DNA of 64,000 bases, from positions 20,001 through 84,000 of the forward strand of contig OZ026566.1 in NCBI GenBank assembly GCA_964020155.1, in the 5' to 3' direction. The notes beneath the pieces were generated by a model. The model saw only the letters and a program-made list of their open reading frames with translations. It made no database searches and was not told the DNA's origin. The position numbers and the translations under genes were made by a program. How positions within the stretch are numbered: the stretch's first letter is position 1; the number at the start of each line of letters is the position of its first letter. The DNA is from Chondrilla cf. caribensis (Eukaryota > Porifera > Demospongiae > Chondrillida > Chondrillidae). Of this stretch, positions 20,501 through 34,967 are shown piece by piece.

Positions 20501-23500
20501 TTTGTAAGAGGAGAGGGAGCTTGACCCGGGCTGAGTGGAGATCCTCCCTCTGAAACGGGTCACATTCCATGTACGGACATGGTTGTCAGAACACACTTGG
20601 GGGAGGGTTTATAGCTGTCATGATAACAACTAATGAGATGTTCATGTTAACATACGCACCTGATACTAAGTGTTTTTCTCCAAGAACCACTTTAGACAGA
20701 GAACAAGTGTGAACAGTGAAAGTATCGAACACTTGTGGACCTTGTCCAACATTTTCTGGATGTTGTACTATCACTTTGACACTCCCACTTTGTGTGCCAT
20801 AGGCTATTTCAATCCACTGTTGGTTGAATCCTAGGTTATCTGAAGGAAGACATCATGTTATATTAAGGTTCATTGTCAAGTCGAATACAACCATCTGCTG
20901 ACATACACAAACACTTGTACACACACGCATACATGCACACACACACACAAACACTTGTACACACACGCATACATGCACACACAAACACAAACACTTGTAC
21001 ACACACGCATACATGCACACACACACACAAACACTTGTACACACACGCATACATGCACACACACACACAAACACTTGTACACACACGCATACATGCACAC
21101 ACAAACACTTGTACACACATGCATACATGCACACACACACCACCCACAGACTGCTGGTGCGAGGTAGACACTGAGGGCAGTTATTGACTCGTGGTTGGGA
21201 TCCTCAAACAACTGTGACACGAGCAAATCATTGTCCTTCATCCGCAGTGGGAACTTCTCCATGTCTGCAGTATGGAATTATGTGCTAGTTCTGAACAGTG
21301 AACTCGAGAAATCCATACGCAGTGCATGAAATAAAACACTCTCATACCAGCCCAGTCAATGCAGTGGCATCCTTACCAATATGATATATGGAGCCATTGG
21401 AACACCCGAGGAGCAGAAAGGAGCCAGCAGAGTCATAGCTGCAGATAGGGGCCACGCACTGGACCTGCCAGTGTCTGGTCACAGACTGCCACACTGCAAC
21501 CTTACCAGCGTTCCCTAGTACCACCAACTGACTTCCAATGAAAAAAATATTGTCCACTTGAAACTTGGGCTCAAATGTAGCTGTGAAACAGATACTAGAT
21601 CACACCCCCACATCAGATCCATCAGACCATACACTCACTGAGTTCTCTTTGAGTAGGAGAGCAGGTCCACACTCGAACCTCTGTCCCCAGCACTGCAGCC
21701 AAGAGTTTATCTCCAAGATGGCTGCCTCCGCCCACCTTGGTCCTCAAGGCCACGTGCTGAGGGGCCCGTTCCAGAACAGGTGACGTGTACACCAGATCCC
21801 ATCCTCGGGCTTCCCGGCCACTGGACAAAGACAACATGGACATTTGCTTACTAAACAAGCTCACAATAAAGACCTGGCAACTTCCCAGGTGTTAGGACAT
21901 TATCATAACAGTCCTCCATTCCACGGACACACACTCCATGCATAGTACACACACCTCATGCACAGTACACACACCTCATGCACAGTACACACACTCCATA
22001 CACAGTACACACACCTCATGCACAGTACACACACCTCATGCACAGTTACATGTAGAATATGGGAAAGTTACCACACACAGAACATACACACGTACTTCAT
22101 GAAGAGCTAGCTCACACAGAACATACACATGTACTTCATGAAGAGCTAGCTCACACAGAACATACACATGTACTTCATGAAGAGCTAGCTCGCACAGAAC
22201 ATACACATGTACTTCATGAAGAGCTAGCTCGCACAGAACATACACATGTACTTCATGAAGAGCTAGCTCGCACAGAACATACACATGTACTTCATGAAGA
22301 GCTAGCTCACACAGAACATACACGTGTACTTTATGAAGAGCTAGCTCGCACAGAACATACACATGTACTTCATGAAGAGCTAGCTCGCACAGAACATACA
22401 CATGTACTTCATGAAGAGCTAGCTCGCACAGAACATGTACTCACAGAGCGTAAACAAATATGAGTTGTGGGTACACAATAGCCATGCTGTTACCATGGCA
22501 AACAATTAGCCTGATGGTTTTGTTGACATCACCTGAAGGGGACAATGTGGAAATACAGTGAGAAGTGGGTGGGGCATATCACATTTCAGGCTAATACTGG
22601 TGGAGCAGCGTCTGTCCTAATATTGTGTCTGGAGGACGGTGCGGTCGGGAGTACTAATTTGAATCAAAGTTAACCTTATTTCTTTGGAGGGAGTCTCAGT
22701 TGCCTAGGAATGCACCGGTACATATGTTCCTATTGATGGGGGCAGGGAAGCCGACAAGCCAAAGTTACTTAAAGGGTTTGGGTCATGCGGGCACACCCAT
22801 TCACAGAATATTACACTTGTTAGTGTTCATTGTGTGACTGTCATGTGACTTACAACCAGCATACATACATACCTGTGTACACAAACATACAATCATAGCT
22901 GTGGACTCACTGGATAGTTTGTAGGGAGGAAGAACAGCTGATGGTGGTCCATCAAGAGTAGACATATGGAGGGGCGGGGCTAGACTCCCAACAAACAGTA
23001 TTCCACCACAAGCAGTCCGGTCCACATCTTCACACAACACCAGTCGCTTAACTGCATTGACAGTGAACACATGCAAGGATACATCCACAGCGTCCACATG
23101 ACCCAGCCCTTCGAGGGCATGAACACTAGGGGCTTACCCAAAGGAGTAATAGAATAAAATTCTGCTTCACTGCGTACAGTCTTCACATCAATTCCCCTGA
23201 GATGTGGGAGAAATGTCTCTCCAATTGAGCTTATCACATACCCAACATCACTCTACCATTACACCATATCCTGACTAATTAATGCCATTGTTATAGTCCG
23301 GCTCAACCTTCCCACACAGTGAATCCTTCCTGTTAGATAACCACTAGGAAGGTGGCCTCACCATGCAGTCTTCCCATCCTATGCAGCACTGATAGTGGAA
23401 TTCCATACTAACCACATTTTAATACTTCTATAATACACTCCAAACACACAGCAATAATTCCTTGATGTCATCATCATAACATCATCCTTGACATACTCCT

Positions 23501-24357
23501 AGCTCCCGTCACTCCAACCAGATTGTACTATGCACTTAGAAATGAGTCATCACTTCCATTTCCACTTTCACCAAATGGACAAGATAACAAAGTACACAAA
23601 GGATGTACAAAGCTATCGACCTCATGCATCACCACATCCCATCACATTCCTTTTACACATCATGTTCTCACTCCACCACCACATCCCCAACACACATTCC
23701 TCTCACACAAAACCACATCCCCATCACACATCATATCCTCACACATCACCACATCCCATCACATTCCTCACACACATCACGTCCTCACCCCACTACATAC
23801 AACATACGCAGATTGTAAAGTACATGACACCCACTGCACCCCGACCCACCTCAAATTAACTTCTCTTGTTCTTAAAAAATGGAGAATGGGGACAAACACA
23901 TCCGGGTCGCGATCAACAAAAATCTTCAGCAAATAAATGTGTATTCACACATACATGTAGGATGTCTATGTGTTAAGAACAGCGGTGAATGTTGACACTC
24001 ACAGCTCCTGCTTCATCTTTCAATGAAGGGATACGGCCACTCAATAGACTGTAGTGGAAATATGGTGAATCACGTGACAGTCACATGACTGTGTCTCCTG
24101 CCCATGATTGTGCTACAGTATCACAACCAACCTTGAGAAGAATGAATCCTGAACCCACGTTAAAGTTTGTCTTGAAGTTGTGAACCTAAATGGTTATCAG
24201 AATGACAACAATAATCATGCCAATACTCCATTTGATTTCTTAAATTATACCCCGTGAGCTCCTACATGTGACACAAAGCTCACCTTCTACCGCCTACATT
24301 CAACTTCACTATGTCCCCATGCTGATACAAAGCCGAACTAGATAATCCATAATCCAT
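17556..24357 (-). CDS. KCTD3/SHKBP1 orthologue (BTB plus WD40 propeller)
   Basis: Sixteen exons encode about 818 residues (human KCTD3 815): 24357-24284, 24185-24132, 24048-24003, 23923-23850, 23196-23138, 23051-22911, 22532-22445, 21820-21639, 21580-21377, 21264-21148, 20839-20660, 20595-20449, 20389-20293, 19989-19857, 19218-19161, 18358-17556. The BTB/T1 domain spans residues ~14-110 ([56 protein letters not shown]). A seven-blade-like propeller follows ([70 protein letters not shown]). A Ser/Pro-rich tail of ~270 residues lies in the last exon. In mammals KCTD3 affects HCN3 channel surface level and SHKBP1 binds CIN85; a single invertebrate gene is likely to be the common ancestor. Most long introns contain minisatellites. 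Confidence 0.95.
18425..18675. repeat. 15-bp minisatellite in the last KCTD3-like intron
   Basis: About 16 copies of tacaccagcactacc with variation at the end of the unit. Confidence 0.95.
18798..18905. repeat. ~21-bp tandem repeat
   Basis: Copies of gacccgcccacaagctagct, about five units, in the same KCTD3-like intron as the 15-bp array. Confidence 0.8.
19340..19856 (-). repeat. 30-bp minisatellite beginning at a KCTD3-like 5' splice site
   Basis: About 17 units. Read on the gene's strand, exon 14 ends at 19857 and the intron starts gtgggaggggcaggagcact, which is itself the first repeat unit. Every later unit again starts gtgggaggggcagg after cta. Confidence 0.93.
20890..21147 (-). repeat. 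minisatellite with CA/GT-rich ~40-60-bp units, beginning at a KCTD3-like 5' splice site
   Basis: On the gene's strand the intron after exon 10 opens gtgggtggtgtgtgtgtgca and continues in units ending gtgtgtacaagtgttt. About six units. Confidence 0.9.
21925..22045. repeat. ~20-bp tandem repeat
   Basis: Copies of cacacctcatgcacagtaca in the KCTD3-like intron between exons 7 and 8. Confidence 0.9.
22072..22444 (-). repeat. 39-bp minisatellite beginning at a KCTD3-like 5' splice site
   Basis: About nine units. Exon 7 ends at 22445; the intron opens gtgagtacatgttctgtg. Each unit carries a copy of ctgtgcgagc or ctgtgtgagc, resembling the donor, together with acatgtgtatgtt. All six frames are open only because of the repeat. 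Confidence 0.92.
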
Positions 24358-24619
24358 CCTTAGAATAGCGATGACTCAGATTGTATGTTGTTTCCCACTG
24401 GTAGCCATTTGCTTTTATAATTAGAACAGAATCTATTTTTAGATCAAGTCTAAAAATAGATTTCTTTGCGCTTAGGATTAATCGCAATCCTAATATTGTC
24501 GTTTACGAGTTACGTTTGTTTGCGTTAAATTTCTCAAGGTCGGAGAGAGTTACCGCCTTGTCCGAACTTGAACTTCGATAGACAGTGGAGATGTGTTGGA
24601 GTCCGAAGATGAAGAAGTA
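24358..24619. promoter_or_regulatory. bidirectional promoter, KCTD3-like / TOGARAM1-like
   Basis: The two start codons lie 262 bp apart in divergent orientation. The spacer has two nested inverted repeats: 24431-24463 with arms aatctatttttaga, each arm holding a MEF2-type CTAWWWWTAG site, and about 24474-24495 with arms ttaggatt/aatcctaa, resembling paired homeodomain TAATCC sites. Confidence 0.65.
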
Positions 24620-27600
24620 ATGGAAAAAAGCAGCAAAAATATCGTTGTTCTGTCAACTAATAGTGATTTGGACGGAGATTTTTATCCTACGGAACCTTTA
24701 GAAATGACGGAATGGTCATTTGGCGAGCGGCTGGACTGTATCGGGGAGTGTCTTAAGTCCGATTCGGATGTAGGAACTAAGCTTCAAGCGCTAGAGGAAC
24801 TTCAAACCTATGTATTGCAGATATCGAACAAGCCTCTCTTGAGGAAGGAACTGGAAAGAGTGTTAAACATAATCGATTGTGCTTTGAACGACACCAACTT
24901 CCAAATCCTTCAAGGAGGACTCGAAATTTTAGAAAGTCTAGCCCAATCTTTACCCGTTTCTCTAAAATCTCATCTCAATGTGATCGTTTCAATGATTGTG
25001 CCAAAAATGGGTGGTAAATACGTTGTACGACAGTCATTGACTAAGATAAGTCTGGCTCTGATGGAATGTACCGGACCTAATGCTGTGATTAGTGAGCTCA
25101 TGTCATCTGGTTTCAAGCACAAATCATCAAAGGTTCGAGAGGATGTCATTAATATCATAATTACAACGCTGTTGAAGTATCCCAGAACTGAGATCAACCT
25201 CCTGGATGTTGCTAAGCGACTAGCACCCAGTTTAGTGGATGGCAGGCAAAGGGTTCGCCAGGCTGCTCTGGAGGCCTTTGCTGTGCTTGCACATGCTCTG
25301 GGCAAAGGTAATGTCCAACCTCTTGTGTCAGCTGTTGCTAGCATAGAGCAGAGTTACTGTCAAGAGGTCAGGCAAGATAGCAAGCCATGTGGACTAATGG
25401 CCGCCTTCCAAGCCCGTCTCAGTCGCCATCAGCTTCCAAGTATCAACAGTGATGGTCTGGTTGAGCACGCTGTACAAGTTTCCATTGGGCTGACCTCAGC
25501 AGGGAAAGCACGCTCTGTCATCGGCGATGATGTGGACTGGATACTCCTAGGAAGTGTCTCCACCTATCCTCATCAGAACAGTCCCACTGGAGATGGCTCA
25601 GGCTCACGTGTTTCCAGTGGAGTGCGTCCCTATCAAAGTGCTACACGCAACAAATTGCCATGGGAGAAGGAACACAGTGATAGCAGTCCACAGAAGAGCA
25701 AGAAACTGGCCAGCATTCCTCCCAAACCCAAGAAGTCCCTCCCGCCTTCCTTCGTCTCCTCTGGAGGAAGCTCTAAGCGATCTACCACTAATTCTTATGC
25801 TGAACTTCATCGTGCTCGGCTCAGAAGGATGAACATAGAACAGAATCAGCTTCGACCTAATTTCAAGTATCCCACGTCCGTGGTACCATTGAGTAATGGT
25901 GAGCTCATCGACACAACTAGCACCACACATAGCAGCACCAGTCCAAGTCATTTTGACATGCCTGCTACCAGTGGTTGGTTACTGTCATCATTACAAGGGC
26001 TGTCAACGCCAGACAACAGCTCAGCACATAACTCAGGACTGTCGCTCACTTGGCCTGCCCCAAACCCAGAGTGCACAGAGTCTAACTCACCAGGTTAGTA
26101 GAGTTACATTGAGTAATCCTAACCATCATCACTTTTCACACTATAAATGAGGTAATTGTGTGTGTATGCTTCAGTTGTTGCAGGTGGTCCTCTCTCTCAG
26201 AGACCAGCGTCTAAGCCCCGTGTCAAGCACCCACTGAGCGGAGTCAAACCCAAATCCCTCTCTACCAGTGACACACCAGAATGTGATGACATCAGGAGCA
26301 GCCCCAGCAGACGGGTGGACACCTACAACGACGACTTTGAAGATATATACGAAGATGATTTTGAAGGCAATAGCCTGTCTTCATCCATCAGTTCATTAGC
26401 TGTTAAAGAGCTCAGGGAAGCTGCTAGCAGATTGCGAAAGGTAATGTGATGAGTACAGAGTTGCTATAGGCAATGTTACCATGGTTACCTCTGGTTCACA
26501 GGATGGCATGGAGTACTCACCAGATGATAACCTGAGGTCCTCGGTAAATGATGCCCCACCCGATGGGTGTGGTCAGGGCTATTTGGCACAAAGAACCCTC
26601 AAGTAATTATTACTAATTGCTTTATTGAATTGTTACAATGTTTACTAATTACATTTAATGTGTTCTTTGTCTGCAGTAAACTGGAGAAGGAGAAGCTGAA
26701 GGTGAAAACAGCCAAGGTTAGGTCAGGAGTGGGTAAACATGTTAAGGAGGAGTCGCTGAAGGTGGCTACTAGCTCTGAGAGCAGTCAAGATGATGACCTC
26801 CAAGGAGAATCCCAGCCACACTCACAACTGGACAGTGGGCGATACTCACTGAAGAAGCATGATTCCTTTGTCATTAACTGGGCTGTGCCACATGAGAACA
26901 TATCCAATGTTGTCCTAAGTAACGAAGGAGATAGTGGTTCCAAGCCCAGCAGTACTCAAGGCAAATCTAAAACGCCTGATGTGTCTCCTGTAACCCACAA
27001 GAAAACAGTTTCTTTATCAAAATCGGCCAAGGGGCGTATCCTCCATCAAAAGCTGAAACCTCTTGAGGGAGATGTTCAACCGGGTCCCAAACGCCAAGGT
27101 CCAATACCTCACAAGCCACCTCAGTCAACTGAGTCAGCACAGATTGTGCCTCATCCTGCTGATGAGCAGAATACTCCTTGTACCAATGGAGACCTCCCTG
27201 TGGACCATCAGCCACCCAGAACACAGGGCCTTGTTACTCCTTCGGCAGAGACAGAACGTTCCACCGTTGAGTCCCTCCAGCCCCTGCCTAACCCTGAACA
27301 GGTAATGAAGGACTCACTACAAGCAGTCTCCTCTGGAAACTGGTGAGTTAATTCCTCCATGTTTCCTGAGTTCCTAGTTCATTGTAATATCCACCTGTGT
27401 TGCAGGGAGACAAAGGTTGAAGCCATGCTGAATATCCGTCGACTGTCCTTCCATCATTGTGAGACGCTCCTATCCCAACTTACATCTGTTGTGTTGGCAG
27501 TAACAGCTGAGGTGTGTACTGTGTTGAACTTGTACATGAGTTGGCTGGTCACCACTAGTCTGTTGTCAACAGGTAAAGAACCTGCGATCCCAAGTGTCCA

Positions 27601-29568
27601 AAGCCGCCATTGAGTGCCTTGGAGACATGTTCCAGAGCTTGAAGTTCTCAATGGAACCCCACCTTGAGACAGTAGTCAAGGTCCTGCTGCACAGAACTGG
27701 TGGGGCCAACTCCTTCTTGAGGGAAGCTTGCGAAGAAGCTCTGCACCAAATGGTACTCCATGTCAACCCACATAAGTCTCTGGTTTCCTTGGTTACAGGA
27801 GGAGTGAGGTTTGTTTTTCTATGACAATGCCTACACGCGTGTGTATGTACTTATGTAATGGGAGGACAGTGTGTACGGTGTGTGTATTTCTGTTTAGTCA
27901 TAAAAATGTTACCATTCGACGAACAACAGCACAGTTCATCTGTGAGGGGGTGGAACTAATGGGCGGTATGAAATTCTTGAGCTCACCAAAGGAAGTACTG
28001 GAGACTGTGATTCCAGCAATAGCCAAGATGTTGGGAGACAATTCCCCTGAAGCAAGGTATCAACGCATGTTGGGCCCAAGGATGGGATATGAATATCGTT
28101 AACTTTGATGTATCTCTTTGTCTATAGGTACTATTGCAGAAGAGCCCTGAAAGAGTTGATTGGGTGTTCTGAATTTGATAAAGTTGTAGCAAAAGTAGCC
28201 TCTCCACTGGTGGCAAAGCAGTTGGAGAAAGCAATTAATCAGTTGAAGAAGAAGGTACGTAAGTACGTACATGTGTTCCTGCATTACCCGTGATTTCCTC
28301 TAGTAAACTCGGTAAAGCTATTAATTACGTGTGACTGATGTGTTTATCAATGATTGTACCTGGTCCTTCCTCTGTATTGGCATTCCAGGGTGTGGGGGAC
28401 TACCCAATGGACCCCCACTCTGCAAGGAGCAGAACCTCATCACGACCTCCCAGTGGATCAGTGTCGGCAGGAGTGGCTGACAAAAGGACTAGGCACATTT
28501 CTCAGCACAGCACGCCAGTTGTTAAATCGGGAAAAAATGTTAATAAAAAAAGGCAAAGAAGTTTGTCTGATGCTCAGGTAAGGAGGTGGCTTTGGCTCCG
28601 TCCTTAGGCAAGCGTGATACCCTGTGCTTACACCCACAGGTACCACTAGCTCCCGGATCAACACTCTCCACAGCAATATCCCAGTTGACATCCAGTGAAT
28701 GGAGTGAACGCTATAAGGCCATCACTGATTTGGAAGAGCTGGTCAAACTCAATCCCTTGGCAATAGTCCCACACTCACTCAAGGTACGTACATATGTTTA
28801 TCGCCAATGGTTGTTGCGTTGTTCAAATTATTATACAATACTCTTATGTACATGTGCATATGCACACATTAACATGCATACATAATATAACATGTATAAT
28901 AAGTACATATGTATGTACGTACATAGCTGCATCACACTTATGTTTGATTCTCTGCAGGTATTTGATGCCTTCACTCCACGCCTGTCTGATCCAAATGTGA
29001 AAGTCAACTTGCACGCTCTAGAAGCCTTCTCCAACATGATCCCTCTCCTGGGGAACCACCTCTCCTCTGTGGTGTGGAGTGTACTCTCGTCACTGCCCAT
29101 CAACTCCAAGCTACCCGGCATAGCCCCAGCCGCTGGGGTAGTTCTGGATCTGATGTGTGAGCACATCGAACTGACCCATCTGGTACAGCCCTTGACCAAT
29201 CTGGCAGAATTTACTAATTCTAAAGCACAAACAATATTTATTACTAAAATAAACGGTATGTGTCTGCTTCAGTGTATTATTCAAGTTATTCAGACATTGG
29301 TTTCAATATGAAGTCTACAATATTTACCCATTTAGAGCTCCTCCCCCTCCTGTGTCAGACCACACCCACTCGTGTCCAGCAGCACGTCCTCCCCCTGGCG
29401 TGGCACCTCCTGGAGAAGCGGTACTGCACCAACCTGGACCTGACCCCTGCCATCAGGTCCCTATGCCTGGGACTCTACCAAGCTATGGGGAAGACCCTGT
29501 TGGATAAAGCTAGTACACTCCCACAAGAGTCTCTGTCTCGTCTCCATGGCTTTATTGCGAACAGTTAG
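24620..29568 (+). CDS. TOGARAM1-like TOG-array microtubule regulator (crescerin)
   Basis: Twelve exons encode about 1317 residues: 24620-26093, 26184-26440, 26502-26566, 26677-27342, 27406-27511, 27573-27808, 27898-28056, 28128-28254, 28389-28577, 28640-28783, 28958-29255, 29336-29568. Crescerins act on ciliary microtubules through TOG (HEAT-repeat) domains. The N-terminal TOG (residues ~35-250) aligns with TOG2 of human TOGARAM1, with RVRQAALEAFAVLAHALG and the following DVDWILLG and NKLPWEKE motifs. Two C-terminal TOG domains (about residues 860-1050 and 1120-1317) follow a long Ser-rich linker. The upstream frame reaches an in-frame stop, and only a non-ATG codon precedes the ATG at 24620, so the start is well fixed. 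A domain equivalent to vertebrate TOG1 is not seen. Confidence 0.92.
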
Positions 29569-29627
29569 AAATATATTGTTACTTACTGTAAATATATGTA
29601 CGCAAACTTCATGATTATAACAAAAAA

Positions 29628-30562
29628 TTATTTATTAATTCTATTTAAGTATGGTTTCTTATATTGATTGAACCAAAAGAATGAAAAACACAACCCTGTT
29701 GTTTTTGGCTTTGTAGTATCAAAAACAAACTTCTCACTCTCCTCCAAAGGAATGTAGACTACTTCTATCATTTCGTGGTCCTCTTCTGATCCTCCTCCCT
29801 TCCCTGTTTGCATGTCATCGGTCACCTCAGCAAAATACAGCCACTGCTTTGTCCCTGACACACCAACACTGGAGTTATACATGGTGACATATTCAATCTT
29901 GTCAAGGGGTACATCATAACCTGTTTCTTCAAGTATCTCCTCCTGAACAACTTGCTCTAATTTCAAGGACTTGTCGATAATACCTGCACACAATTCGTAG
30001 GTAAGTCCCTCTTCGGCTGGGCCATAGCTGTCAGATGCAGACTTCTTTTTAGCTTCTGGTGGACCATCAGATTTCTTCCAACTCAAGGTACCATCAAGAA
30101 CTGGATGATCCTTCCATATGTGGGCATTGTTCATCATGTATACAGCTATACACAACAAGAAAGGGAGCATCTAAGAGGATAATGGTGCTATACATTGGCC
30201 ATATACCCAGCCATACCTGGTCTAAACTGTTTCACTAGGACAAAACTATTTCTTGTCACATTGAAAAGCAAAACAGCAACACTGCAATGAAAACCAATGG
30301 ATCGAATCAAGATGGAGCATGTACACACACATTGGTCGAGTATCTTCGCTATAATCCACAGACCTATTATGCTGTTTGATACAATCCCATAACTTTTCCT
30401 TTCCGTCCTGTAATAACACAATGAGCCACACACGATCAATAACAGTAACTAATGCTTTGTATGCCCGAGACGGATCACCTGTTTGTATAAGACTCTGTAA
30501 GGATGGACAAAACCTGATTTAGTACAAGGAACGATTTCTATGTCATCGATTCTGTCCATCAT
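29628..30562 (-). CDS. NUDT14: NUDT14-like nudix hydrolase (UDP-sugar diphosphatase)
   Basis: Four exons (30562-30479, 30407-30364, 30281-30217, 30145-29628) encode about 236 residues (human 222). NUDT14 hydrolyses UDP-glucose and ADP-ribose in the cytosol. Matches include SVAVLLFNVTRNSFVLVKQF followed by RPAVY, then YELCAGIIDK, the nudix helix EEILEETGYDV, and SSVGVSGTKQWLYFAEVTDD. The nudix box departs from the strict consensus at the Arg position (Glu), a position that is Lys in the human protein. Two ATGs lie side by side at 30562 and 30559. The gene is head to head with YY1 and tail to tail with the TOGARAM-like gene, whose stop is 59 bp away. Confidence 0.92.
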
Positions 30563-30665
30563 GGGATGACGTCATGGAAGTATTTAAATGTGCATACGCG
30601 TGATGTCAAGTATCACGTGCTACGCCTCGCCACCATTTTCTTCGAAATTCTCAAATCGCAAGAAG
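30563..30665. promoter_or_regulatory. bidirectional promoter, NUDT14 / YY1
   Basis: 103 bp between start codons. It contains a perfect CRE palindrome TGACGTCA at 30567-30574, an E-box CACGTG at 30614-30619, and a YY1-type core ccatttt at about 30633. The YY1 initiation codon itself lies in aagATGGC. Confidence 0.7.
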
Positions 30666-32653
<1,988 letters not shown>

Positions 32654-32860
32654 GCACACACTTAACATGTTATTCGTAATATATATATACCTTTTTAGTG
32701 TAACTGCTGTAGTCTTTACAAAGCTAACTTTCCGATATACGTGTTTTATTACTTTAAAATTTTGGTTGTATTGTAACTACTGCATCATTAGCCAAGTAAT
32801 GACAAGTTAGAACAAATATGGTGAAAGTGCGCAGACAATTTGAGTACAAAACTAAGAATT

Positions 32861-33953
32861 CTACCGTGACCACCTTATCCCACCCCATCGCTGTCCGGGA
32901 GAGGTCTTGTTTTTTTCTGTACCTCTTTTACGTTCTTCCTCTGACAGTTTGGCTTGGTTGATTCTAAAAGTGACGAGGACATCTCCTCCTTGATTTTTGT
33001 AGTGGTCCAGTACTGGTCTAACGTCTACCACCCGATGGTCAGCAAGGCCTGAGAGAGAAGCTGAACGTGAAGGGCAGTAGTTATGTAAAACGACCAATCA
33101 CTGAGTCCCACCTTTCAAGAAGTGAGCCAAATCGAAGAGTGTAGTGTCTTGCTGGTCACCAGTCCACTCCTTCAGAGTTAATCCATTATTGGATTGATAG
33201 CAGAAGCTCTTTGGATCTGTGTCAACTATAATTACTCGTGATAAATCTCTGTTCAAATTAGTCAGATCCTAAGGACGAAATAGTAGTCACACTCAAAGAA
33301 CTTTGGAGGGATGAAGAGAAACACCATTGACAGCCATGTCAGTTCAAACCTTGATGTGCACTCCGCCCTCATACTTTGTAGAGTCTCTGTACAAGTGGTA
33401 CATAATGATGCCCTCTGGGTCCAGCTTAGCCACAACAGGTTCCGCAACATATGGTAATTCACTGGTGAAAAGGACTATCTCGTAAGTCCCAGCAAGTGAC
33501 CGCAGAAGATAATCTACACCTGGACGCTTCCTGAGCCTCCACCCCTCACTGCGCTGTGGAAGAGAATGACATACAGAAGTCTTCATCATGCACAGGGAAT
33601 ACCCTACCAGCAAGGCTACATGGTTTGACACAAAGTGATGCATGCATAATCCATTGTACACACATACACCCACATCATATTCACTATGAACTAGGATGTC
33701 CTTCATCTCGATAATCAGTGTGTAAGGAGGTTGATAATGGTGTGGGAGGGGTGCTGGAAGGAGTGTCTCATGGGCGGGGTCCGTGTACATCTGCACATCG
33801 GAACACAAATAGGAATCAATCACATCATCAACCAAAGACATGCACAGAGAGTAATAACCTTTGTCACTTCTTTCATCCTATGCCAGCACCTAAGTATGTA
33901 AGCCTTCACCACCATTTCTGTGTCACAAGTCAGTGGAATTAGATTGAATCTTA

Positions 33954-34011
<58 letters not shown>

Positions 34012-34592
34012 GACAACACTTATACTAACACTGTAAACAGTCACACACAATACTGTACATAACAACCTTGCACAGCTGTAAATTTCATAAAAAGACAATG
34101 CTAAAGAAAACTTACCTTTGGAAAATTCATCTATCTGAATACATGAGAGGAAAATGACAAGATTACTACTATTAGTAATAATAAGGAAATTTGAAAATTC
34201 TTACAATTATCTTCCCATCCAAGCCCTCGTCCGGCTGGCCTGAGGCAGAGGAACGCAAGAGCAGTGAACACGAGTGAACGGTTATTTTCAGAATACGCCT
34301 CACCAAAGAAGAAAATACCAGCTCCTAACATGGTTAACGAGCTACCCAGGACCACCATCCAGGCCTGGCTCGAAGGACCTCTCTTCTTCGGCTTCGTATA
34401 ATATAATACCTTATGCAAGAATTGGCCATTCTTGACATTGGCCTTCAGAACAGCAGTCGTCCCGAAGCGACTCCAAATTCTATCATTATTATTGACTCTC
34501 GTGTGTATGTTCCTGCTGCGACTTCCACTCTGGATCAAAGAAACACTTCTAAATAAACGCTTAAATTCTTGTATGCGGATTGCAAACGCCAT
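32861..34592 (-). CDS. TIMM50: TIMM50, TIM23-complex receptor of the inner mitochondrial membrane
   Basis: Eight exons (34592-34304, 34239-34205, 34134-34116, 33917-33859, 33790-33674, 33553-33350, 33268-33112, 33048-32861) encode about 355 residues (human 353). TIMM50 receives presequence proteins from the TOM complex in the intermembrane space. The N-terminus MAFAIRIQEFKRLFRS is basic and amphipathic, as a presequence should be. A transmembrane segment (AWMVVLGSSLTMLGAGIFFF) follows at residues ~75-96. The FCP1-like phosphatase domain has HHYQPPYTLIIEMKDILVHS, GWRLRKRPGVDYLLRSLAG, EIVLFTSE and LYRDSTKYE. The catalytic DxDxT of active phosphatases is replaced (IEMKD), as in other animal TIMM50. 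Exon 4 is the least certain. The smallest exon is only 19 bp. YY1 ends 207 bp away in convergent orientation. Confidence 0.93.
33957..34008. repeat. (CA)n microsatellite
   Basis: About 26 AC units in the TIMM50 intron between exons 3 and 4. Confidence 0.97.
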
Positions 34593-34967
34593 TTTATACG
34601 AAAGGGAATACCCTTCCTGCACACGTGATTGCCGCATAATCACAGGATACCACAGTACTATAGTCTGCTGCTGCGCACTTGTTCCTTTGGCAAGCTTCGT
34701 AGCCTGAGCGCAGTGATTAGGGACTGCCTGATGTGGTCCATGGCAGGACACTGCGGTATCCAGTGGGAGACATTCTTAACCTCTCCCTCTATACACAGTA
34801 TATTTTAGGTTAATTATATGCAAGTATTACAAATTCACTTATTCATTTACATGTTAACCTTTGTCCTGGGCAAGGTTATTGATTTTTTTATAAAATGTTG
34901 CAATGATGCAATGGTGCTCACACATCAATAAAAGAAGATATACTTCAAAATAGAAAGTTATTAGAAA

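Noticed and set aside
21820..21862. KCTD3-like exon 8 extended 5' (frame with VSLFSKQM)
   Set aside because: The frame is open, but using the polypyrimidine acceptor before 21820 gives an ungapped fit to the human family in length and phase.
22072..22444. CRISPR-like regular array
   Set aside because: The units are contiguous with no unique spacers, inside an intron of a clearly eukaryotic gene.
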